From Caulobacteraceae bacterium (GTDB taxonomy: Bacteria; Pseudomonadota; Alphaproteobacteria; Caulobacterales; Caulobacteraceae): a stretch of 10,601 bases of DNA. Positions within the stretch are counted from its first letter, which is position 1. Each line of letters opens with the position of its first letter. The notes beneath the pieces are model-generated. The model was given only the letters and a program-made list of their open reading frames with translations, made no database searches and had not been told where the DNA came from. Positions 5,625 to 10,601 of the stretch are shown here, one piece after another. Location: contig CANGRP010000065.1 in assembly GCA_947456005.1 (NCBI GenBank), forward strand, positions 1-10,601. The letters run 5' to 3'. The position numbers and the translations under genes were made by a program.

Positions 5625-6396
5625 TGCGGGCCATCAGGCCGCCGTCCACGGGGATGGTGACGCCGGTGATGTAGCTGGCGGCGGGCAGGCAGAGGCTGAC
5701 GGTCATGTGACCGACCTCGGCGGGATCGCCATAGCGGCCCAGGGCCGTGCGCCGCTTGGCGTAGGTGGCCTTGTCGGCCTCGGGGATGCCCGCCGTCATG
5801 CCGGTCAGGATGGGGCCCGGGCAGATGCAGTTGACGGTGATGCCCTCGCGGCCCAGCTCGACCGCCAGGGCGCGGGTCAGGCCGGTGACGCCGGCCTTGG
5901 CGGCGGCGTAGGGGCTGTCGCGGCTTGTGGCGCCGAGGGCCTCGGTGGAGGCGATATTGACGATGCGGGGGGCCTTTGACTTGCGCAGCCAGGGCAGGGC
6001 GGCGCGGATGGTCAGCTGGTGCGCGGTCAGGAGGACGGCCAGGGACTTGGCCCAGGCGGCGTCATAGTCCGGGGAGTCGATGGGGCTGAAGGCCGAGATT
6101 CCGGCGTTGTTGACCAGGATGTCGAGGCCGCCGAAGCGGGCGGCGATGGCCTCGGTGACGGCGCGGACCTGGCCGGCGTCCGAGACGTCCAGGGCCCAGG
6201 CCTGGGCCGAGCCGCCGGCCCGCCGGATGGCGTCCGCCGCAGCCTCCGCGGACTCGCCGTTGAAATCGGTGACGGCGACATGCGCCCCTTCGGCCCCGAA
6301 GATCTCGGCGGTGGCCCGACCCATGCCGGACCCGGCGCCGGTGACATGGGCGATGGAGCCCCGGAGCGATCGGCTGAGGGCAGGGTCGTGCGGCAT
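5617..6396 (-). CDS. SDR-family NAD(P)-dependent oxidoreductase (FabG-like)
   Basis: This 259-residue classical short-chain dehydrogenase shows all signature elements: TGAGSGMG (19-26, Rossmann glycine motif), TDFNG with D44 after the second strand (favouring NAD(H)), NNAG (96-99), S150, Y163 and K167 as catalytic residues (YAAAK), and PGPILTGM (193-200). The C-terminal VDGGL is typical of FabG-like enzymes. It should oxidise or reduce a hydroxyl/keto group; the substrate is unknown and it is not necessarily the fatty-acid synthase FabG. GGAG precedes the ATG at 6396 at good spacing. A small uncharacterised gene lies 74 bases upstream on the same strand, with an imperfect hairpin (6447-6464) between them, so co-transcription is uncertain. 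Confidence 0.93.
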   Translation of the reverse strand: MPHDPALSRSLRGSIAHVTGAGSGMGRATAEIFGAEGAHVAVTDFNGESAEAAADAIRRAGGSAQAWALDVSDAGQVRAVTEAIAARFGGLDILVNNAGISAFSPIDSPDYDAAWAKSLAVLLTAHQLTIRAALPWLRKSKAPRIVNIASTEALGATSRDSPYAAAKAGVTGLTRALAVELGREGITVNCICPGPILTGMTAGIPEADKATYAKRRTALGRYGDPAEVGHMTVSLCLPAASYITGVTIPVDGGLMARNA

Positions 6397-6470
6397 GGGG
6401 GATCTCCGGTCACCAGGAAGGTAGGGCGGAGTTTGGACCGGATCGGTGCGGCTTCACAACCGCAGTGGTC

Positions 6471-6872
6471 TCAACCGGCGGGCGCCGGAGGGGTGGCGTA
6501 GGAGATGTAGCCCCGCTCCACCATCCGCCGGAGGGCCTCGTAGGCGCTGGACAGTTCCTCGTAGCGGGTGCGCAGCTCGGCCAGGCGCATGACCTGGCGG
6601 GTTTCGAACCCGGTGGGGTTCTCGGCCATGGACAGGGCTTCCTTGACCCACTGGGCGCGGGCCAGGGCGGCGGCGACCGCGAGGCGCTGGAACTTCTCCG
6701 CGTCGGCGCTGCCGAGGGCGGCGTGGATCACCTCGCGGTTGGAGGCGAAGACGGTGTAGTCGATGTGTTCGAGCTGGCCGCGCAGGCGGCGCTGGGCGGC
6801 GAGGTCCATGTCCTCCTGCGGCTCGAAGTGATCGGAGCTGTAACGCGTAAAGCCGGACTTTCGGGTCGACAT
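6471..6872 (-). CDS. Uncharacterised small helical protein
   Basis: This 133-residue protein matches no family I recognise. It is acidic to neutral and almost entirely predicted helix, with alternating charged and Ala/Leu residues (for example AELRTRYEELSSAYEALRR, about 98-116), which suggests a short coiled coil or helical bundle. There is no signal peptide, membrane segment or cysteine. It is very likely real: AGGAGAG stands at good spacing before the ATG at 6872, third codon positions are GC-rich in this frame, and the opposite-strand frames are repetitive in the way shadow frames are. It lies upstream of the SDR gene on the same strand and divergent from the glutathione S-transferase, with a palindrome in the spacer. 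Function unknown. Confidence 0.75.
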   Translation of the reverse strand: MSTRKSGFTRYSSDHFEPQEDMDLAAQRRLRGQLEHIDYTVFASNREVIHAALGSADAEKFQRLAVAAALARAQWVKEALSMAENPTGFETRQVMRLAELRTRYEELSSAYEALRRMVERGYISYATPPAPAG

Positions 6873-7131
6873 GTCGCTCTCTCCTGCGGAACGCCCTCCC
6901 GGCCCCGCAAGGGAAGGATGCGCCCGGGCCGTTAACTTTCAATTGAAAGGGCGGCGGCGGGCCAGCGGGCGACCCGCGCCCTCTTCCGGACAGACCGGCG
7001 CCCGTCCCCCTCCTCGCCTCAGCCTGTCCATGGACATGCGCCTGGGAGTCCACCGTCTGGACGTCGTCGTCGCGCACGGGCAATTACCTCCCTTGAGGGG
7101 GGACGAGGCCTCGCCTCGGGAGACGGAGAGG
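6873..7131. other. Divergent intergenic spacer
   Basis: This holds the promoters of the small helical protein gene (minus) and the GST gene (plus), the palindrome at 6936-6949, and a shorter perfect 12-bp palindrome, TGTCCATGGACA, at 7025-7036. No gene or RNA is recognised. An open plus-strand frame across it is continuous with the GST gene but lacks family similarity. Confidence 0.5.
6936..6949. promoter_or_regulatory. Perfect 14-bp palindrome in divergent spacer
   Basis: CTTTCAATTGAAAG is perfectly self-complementary and AT-rich, inside a strongly GC-rich 259-base divergent spacer between the small helical protein gene (start 6872) and the glutathione S-transferase gene (start 7132). Its form is that of a binding site for a dimeric HTH regulator such as a MarR-type protein. 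The regulator is not in the window. It is closer (64 bases) to the minus-strand gene. Confidence 0.5.
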
Positions 7132-7761
7132 ATGATGCTGGAGCTGGTTATCGGATCAAAGCGCTGGTCGAGCTGGTCGATGCGGCCCTGGCTGGTCCTG
7201 AAGCGGACCGGGGCGCCTTTCCATGAACGGCTGATACGGCTGTACCAGGCCGATGGAGAGACCCGCGCGCAGATCCTGCCTCACTCGCCCTCGGGCCGGG
7301 TGCCGGCCCTCAAGACCGGGACGATTGTCGTTCCGGAGTCCCTGGCCACCTGCGAATACCTCGCGGAGGCCTTCCCGGCGGCGAAGCTCTGGCCGGAGGA
7401 TGCGGACCTGCGGGCCCTGGGACGGGGTGCGGCCAGCGAGATGCACGCCGGGTTCCGGGCCTTGCGCCTGGAATGCCCGATGGACCTGGCCCGGCCGGTC
7501 GAGGCGATCGAACTGTCGGATGAGGCGAAGGCCGACATCGCCAGGGTGCGCGCCCTCTGGACCGACCTGCTGGGCCGCAGCGGCGGGCCCTTCCTGTTGG
7601 GTGAATGGTCGATCGCCGACGCCTTCTTCACCCCGGTGGCGACGCGGTTCCGCACCTACGCAGTGGAGCCGGGGACGCCGGCTCTTGCGACCTACATGGA
7701 ACGGCTCCTGACCTGGCCCGCCTTCCTGGAGTGGGAGGCGGCGGGGCGTCTGGAGACCTGA
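7132..7761 (+). CDS. Glutathione S-transferase family protein
   Basis: This 209-residue protein has the two-domain GST plan. The N-terminal thioredoxin-like domain opens with IGSKRWSSWSMRPWLVLKR, in which the serines at 13-14 are candidates for activating glutathione. It continues to GRVPAL and the VPES motif, where the cis-Pro precedes the Glu-Ser that grips the gamma-glutamyl group. An all-helical C-terminal domain follows, with FLLGEWSIADAFFTPV containing the N-capping box aspartate. The SSWS start resembles a bacterial group related to maleylacetoacetate isomerase/YfcF-type GSTs; the substrate is unknown. ATG ATG at 7132 and 7135 follow GGAGAGG, so either may be used. The frame is open further upstream to 6871, but that extension is unlike any GST. 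It converges with the VOC gene 24 bases downstream. Confidence 0.9.
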   Translation: MMLELVIGSKRWSSWSMRPWLVLKRTGAPFHERLIRLYQADGETRAQILPHSPSGRVPALKTGTIVVPESLATCEYLAEAFPAAKLWPEDADLRALGRGAASEMHAGFRALRLECPMDLARPVEAIELSDEAKADIARVRALWTDLLGRSGGPFLLGEWSIADAFFTPVATRFRTYAVEPGTPALATYMERLLTWPAFLEWEAAGRLET

Positions 7762-7785
7762 GGGTCCCCGCGCCCCGCACGCCGG

Positions 7786-8151
7786 TCAGCCCATCTTGTA
7801 GACGCAGATCTTGTTGCCGTCCGGATCGCGGAAATAGGCGCCGTAGAAGGTGGGCATGCGCTCGCCCGGAGGGCCTTCGCAGGTTGCGCCATTGGCGAGG
7901 GCTGCGGCGTGGACCTGGTCCACGACCTCGCGGCTCGACGCCGAGATGGCCGGCATGACGCCGTTGCCGGGGGTCGCCGCGCCCTTGTCGTAGGGGATGC
8001 AGACCCCGAGCATGGCGCCCGTGCCATTGGAGTAGAGCGCCATCCGGTCGCCGGACATGGCGGGCTTGGCCCCGAGGGGGGCGAGCACCGCTCGGTAGAA
8101 GGTCTTGGCGCGCTCGAAGTCGCTGGCGCCCAGGGTCATGTATCCAAGCAT
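7786..8151 (-). CDS. VOC-superfamily (glyoxalase-like) protein
   Basis: This 121-residue single-module VOC protein begins MLGYMTLGASDFERAKTFY and ends with YFRDPDGNKICVYKMG, the conserved final strand of the fold. In metal-dependent VOC enzymes the first strand carries a His and the last a Glu. Here those places hold Tyr (Y4) and Cys (C115). That is common in a large uncharacterised subgroup with the LGYxTLG start and KMG end, so it may not bind the usual metal and its activity is unknown. GGAGG is seven bases before the ATG at 8151. The photolyase gene ends only 27 bases upstream on the same strand, so the two are probably co-transcribed. Confidence 0.9.
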   Translation of the reverse strand: MLGYMTLGASDFERAKTFYRAVLAPLGAKPAMSGDRMALYSNGTGAMLGVCIPYDKGAATPGNGVMPAISASSREVVDQVHAAALANGATCEGPPGERMPTFYGAYFRDPDGNKICVYKMG

Positions 8152-8178
8152 GGGGAATCCTCCGGTTAGGGGTGCAAT

Positions 8179-9609
8179 CTACCTGCCCTTGACCACCGCG
8201 TAAGCCTCCAGGGCGCGGGCCCTGGCGAAGTCGTGGTCCACGATGGGCGCAGGATAGGTCCGGCCCAGCCCGACCCCGGCCTGGTCGAGGACCATCGGCG
8301 GCGCGGTCCAGGGGGCGTGGAGCCAGCGGTCGGGCAGGCGGGCGACCTCGGGAACCCACTTGCGGACATAGCGCCCATCGGGATCGAACTTCGCCCCCTG
8401 CGCCATGGGGCTGAAGATCCGGAAGTAGGGGGCCGCATCGGCGCCGCTGCCCGCCACCCACTGCCAGTTGCCGGCGTTGGAGGCGTGATCGGCGTCCACC
8501 AGGGTGTCCCAGAACCAGGCCTCTCCCGCCCGCCAGTCGAGGAGCAGGTGCTTGGCCAGGAAGGAGGCGCAGATCATCCGGACCCGGTTGTGCATCCATC
8601 CAGTGGTCCAGAGCTCGCGCATGCCCGCATCGACGATGGGATAGCCGGTCCGCCCCCGACGCCAGGCCTCGAGGTCGCGCGGGGCGGTCCGCCAGGCGAC
8701 CGCCTCGAAGCGGGGATCGAAGCTGGTGAGGGCCAGGTCCCGCCCCCGACCGCCAATCGCCGCGTTGAACTCGCGCCAGCCCAGCTCGGCCAGAAACTTC
8801 TCGGCGTCGGCTTCCGGGGCGGCGCCCCTTTCGACGGCGTTGAGGGCGCCGCGCCAGAGGGCGAAGGGGCTGATCTCGCCGAAGTGCAGGTGGGCGGACA
8901 GCCGCGAGACGCCCGCTTCGGCGGGGAAGTCCCGCGCCCGGCCGTATCCCGCCAGGCCCCGGGCGAGAAACCCGCCGAGACGCTCCCGGGCGCCGGCCTC
9001 CCCCGGGGTCCAGCCTGCGAACCCGGCGGACCAGTCGGGGGACCTGGGCTGAAGGCCCCAGGATTCCAGGGCCTCGGAAGCCGGCCAGGCGACCGGGGCG
9101 GGCAGTCTCTCAGGCGGCTCGGTCTTTCCCGGGTCGGCGATGACCGGGCGGGCGGCGCGCCAGAAGGGCGTAAAGACGCCAAAGGCGCCGCCCGTGCGCG
9201 TGGTGACGGCGTCCGGCCGCAGGAGGTGGGCGCCGTTCCAGCGGCCCACGGAGAGGCCTGCAGCCGAAAGCCGGGCCTCCAGCCGGTCGTCCCTCTCCTG
9301 CAGGCCGGGGTCGAAGAGGTCGTTCCAGTGGACCGAGGTCGCGCCGGTTTCTGCGGCCAGGGCGGGAACCAGAGTCGCCGGGTCGCCGCGACGAAGGATG
9401 AGCCGGGATCCGCGGCTCTCCAGGTCCGCCGCCAGGGCGGCCAGGGACCGGTTCAGCCACCACAGGGCGGCTCCTCCCTGTGGCCGGACATCCGGCCCCT
9501 CGTCGAGGATGTAGACAGGGGTCACCGCGTCCGCGGCGAGGGCTGCCGCAAGGGCTGGATTGTCGACCAGTCGCAGGTCGCGGCGGAACCAGAGGAGGGC
9601 GTGGGACAT
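8179..9609 (-). CDS. phrB: Class I cyclobutane pyrimidine dimer photolyase
   Basis: This 476-residue protein matches the length of E. coli PhrB (472) and has the same plan. An N-terminal antenna-chromophore Rossmann domain (ALLWFRRDLRLVDNPAL, 4-20) is followed by the helical FAD domain with HLHFGEIS (240-247), ELGWREF (275-281), KxGYP-like RTGYPIVDAGMREL (320-333), TGWMHNRVRM (336-345) and NAGNWQWVAGSGADAAPYFR (378-397). The electron-transfer tryptophan triad is present as W306, W359 and W382, and N378 is in the FAD-facing position, all at E. coli numbering. It repairs UV-induced pyrimidine dimers with blue light. I chose the ATG at 9609 because it begins the family motif directly and has AGGA upstream; the frame continues to 9855 without family similarity. 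It lies between the EAL gene (47 bases upstream) and the VOC gene. Confidence 0.95.
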   Translation of the reverse strand: MSHALLWFRRDLRLVDNPALAAALAADAVTPVYILDEGPDVRPQGGAALWWLNRSLAALAADLESRGSRLILRRGDPATLVPALAAETGATSVHWNDLFDPGLQERDDRLEARLSAAGLSVGRWNGAHLLRPDAVTTRTGGAFGVFTPFWRAARPVIADPGKTEPPERLPAPVAWPASEALESWGLQPRSPDWSAGFAGWTPGEAGARERLGGFLARGLAGYGRARDFPAEAGVSRLSAHLHFGEISPFALWRGALNAVERGAAPEADAEKFLAELGWREFNAAIGGRGRDLALTSFDPRFEAVAWRTAPRDLEAWRRGRTGYPIVDAGMRELWTTGWMHNRVRMICASFLAKHLLLDWRAGEAWFWDTLVDADHASNAGNWQWVAGSGADAAPYFRIFSPMAQGAKFDPDGRYVRKWVPEVARLPDRWLHAPWTAPPMVLDQAGVGLGRTYPAPIVDHDFARARALEAYAVVKGR

Positions 9610-9656
9610 GGCCCCTTCCTGCGCCGAAGTTGGCCTCCCAGGCAACCGCCGGTTGG

Positions 9657-10601
9657 TCAGCCCCAGACTTCCCGGGCGCCCGAGCGGGTCCGGGCCGGCT
9701 TTGGCGGCGGGGGCGCAGGGCGCCATCTCGGCGTATCCAGGGGCTTGGAGAAGGCCCAGCCCTGGCCCAGCTCGACACCCAGGTCCCGGGACAGACGCGC
9801 CACGTCGTCCGTCTCGACCATCTCGGCGATCGTCGCCACGCCCAGCTCCTGGCACAGGGCGACGAGGTGCTTGACCACGAGGGCGTCCCGCGAGCCTTCG
9901 GTCATGGACTGGATGTAGCGCCCATCGATCTTGATGAAGTCGACCTCCAGCCGTCGCAGGTAGTCGAGGGAGGCCGCCCCGGCGCCGAAATCGTCCAGGC
10001 AGACAATGTGCCCGGCGCTCCGCAGCCGGCCGATCAGCGTGTTGGCGTGGTCCAGGTCCTGGATCTTCCGGGTCTCGGTGATCTCGAGGATCAGCCGCCG
10101 GCGCAGGTCCTGGGAGTCGCCCACCAGGCCCAGCATCTCGTCGAGGAAGCCGTCGATCATCAAGGAGTGTGCGCTGAGGTTGGCGGCGATCCGCGTCGCC
10201 TTGGGCTGGGCGCGGAGCTCCCGGACAATACTGCGGACGACCGACAGGTCGAAGGCCTGGATCATCTCCAGGTCCTCGGCGAGCTGGATGGTCTCGGCGG
10301 GGCTGGTGTCCTTGGAGAACCGGGCCAGGGCCTCGAAATGGTGCAGCTCGCCGGTCGCAAGGGAGACGACGGGCTGATAGGCCAGCTGGAAGGCGCTCTG
10401 GGCGACGATGTCGCGGAAACGGCTGGAGTCCTTGAGGGTCCTGGCGACGGTGTCGCGGAACCCTGTGGCGGCGGCCTCGCTACCGGCTTCGATTTACCGG
10501 TCCCGGGCCAGGCGCATGGTTCGCATTTTGTGGTATGAGGCGGCGCCCTCGAGGGGCATGCGGGCCAGTTGGGGGACCGCCCCGCCGGTCGCAGCGCCAA
10601 C
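9657..10601 (-). pseudogene. EAL-domain cyclic-di-GMP phosphodiesterase, interrupted by an in-frame TAA, 5' end off right edge
   Basis: The minus-strand frame ending at 9657 encodes a full EAL domain: YQPVVSLATGELHHFEALARF (with the EAL glutamate), ANLSAHSL, LILEITET, CLDDFGAG, DFIKIDGRYI, AEMVET and LGQGWAFSKP. All metal-binding and catalytic positions (E, N, E, DD, K, E, Q) are present, so the domain could hydrolyse c-di-GMP to pGpG. The frame meets TAA at 10494-10496. No ATG, GTG or TTG lies between this stop and the EAL motif; the first ATG (10265) is inside the domain. Upstream of the TAA the same frame goes on to the edge with coding-like third positions and a helical stretch (YHKMRTMRLARDR). 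So either a nonsense mutation or sequence error splits one gene, or the start is unusual. A Pro-rich tail of about 15 residues ends the protein. Confidence 0.7.

Noticed and set aside
6447..6464. TGCGGC-TTCACA-ACCGCA hairpin between the small helical gene and the SDR gene as a terminator
   Set aside because: One of six pairs is G-T and no T-tract follows; too weak to list as a terminator.
9610..9855. N-terminal extension of the photolyase
   Set aside because: The extension overlaps the end of the EAL frame and has no photolyase similarity, while the ATG at 9609 opens the family motif directly.
8233..9918. A 561-codon open frame on the plus strand opposite the photolyase
   Set aside because: Gly/Pro/Arg-rich translation with no domain; the minus strand encodes a complete photolyase with all key residues.
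1..10601. CRISPR array, tRNA, rRNA or transposase
   Set aside because: I found no regularly spaced repeats, no tRNA-like cloverleaf or rRNA stretch, and no transposase or integrase motif in any frame I read.

Overview
The window is GC-rich (a hand count of 4501-4560 gives 45 of 60 G+C) and densely coding. It reads like an alphaproteobacterial chromosome, with Caulobacterales-like flavour. That placement is an inference from base composition, Shine-Dalgarno use and gene content, not a phylogeny.

Left part (1-3950), accessory in character. A gene running off the left edge on the minus strand (837 to 1) encodes a helix-turn-helix/cupin protein. Its H-x3-Q ... H metal triad and repeated HTH match the 2-hydroxyethylphosphonate dioxygenase / methylphosphonate synthase (HEPD/MPnS) family of non-haem iron phosphonate enzymes. 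It is clearly less GC-rich than the rest (126 of 240 G+C over 361-600). Next comes a HipB-HipA toxin-antitoxin operon (minus strand), bracketed on both sides by diverged copies of the last 45 or so codons of an acyl-CoA dehydrogenase gene. A second toxin-antitoxin pair follows on the same strand: a RelE/HigB (Gp49-like) toxin and an XRE antitoxin. Each pair has a recognisable palindromic operator candidate upstream.

Middle (3985-7761), ordinary metabolic genes. An amidohydrolase-2 family protein and a GFA/CENP-V-like zinc protein are on the plus strand. They converge with a minus-strand pair made of a small uncharacterised helical protein and an SDR oxidoreductase. A glutathione S-transferase then starts divergently on the plus strand, across a 259-base spacer that holds a perfect 14-bp palindrome.

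Right part (7786-10601), a minus-strand run: an EAL-domain cyclic-di-GMP phosphodiesterase (interrupted by an in-frame TAA and leaving the window), a class I CPD photolyase with an intact tryptophan triad, and a small VOC-fold protein. Their spacing (47 and 27 bases) allows one transcript.

The most notable item is the phosphonate-type enzyme at the left edge. If its missing half and neighbours confirm the assignment, the segment beyond the left edge should hold a phosphonate biosynthesis cluster, acquired next to a patch of toxin-antitoxin modules at the remains of an acyl-CoA dehydrogenase locus.
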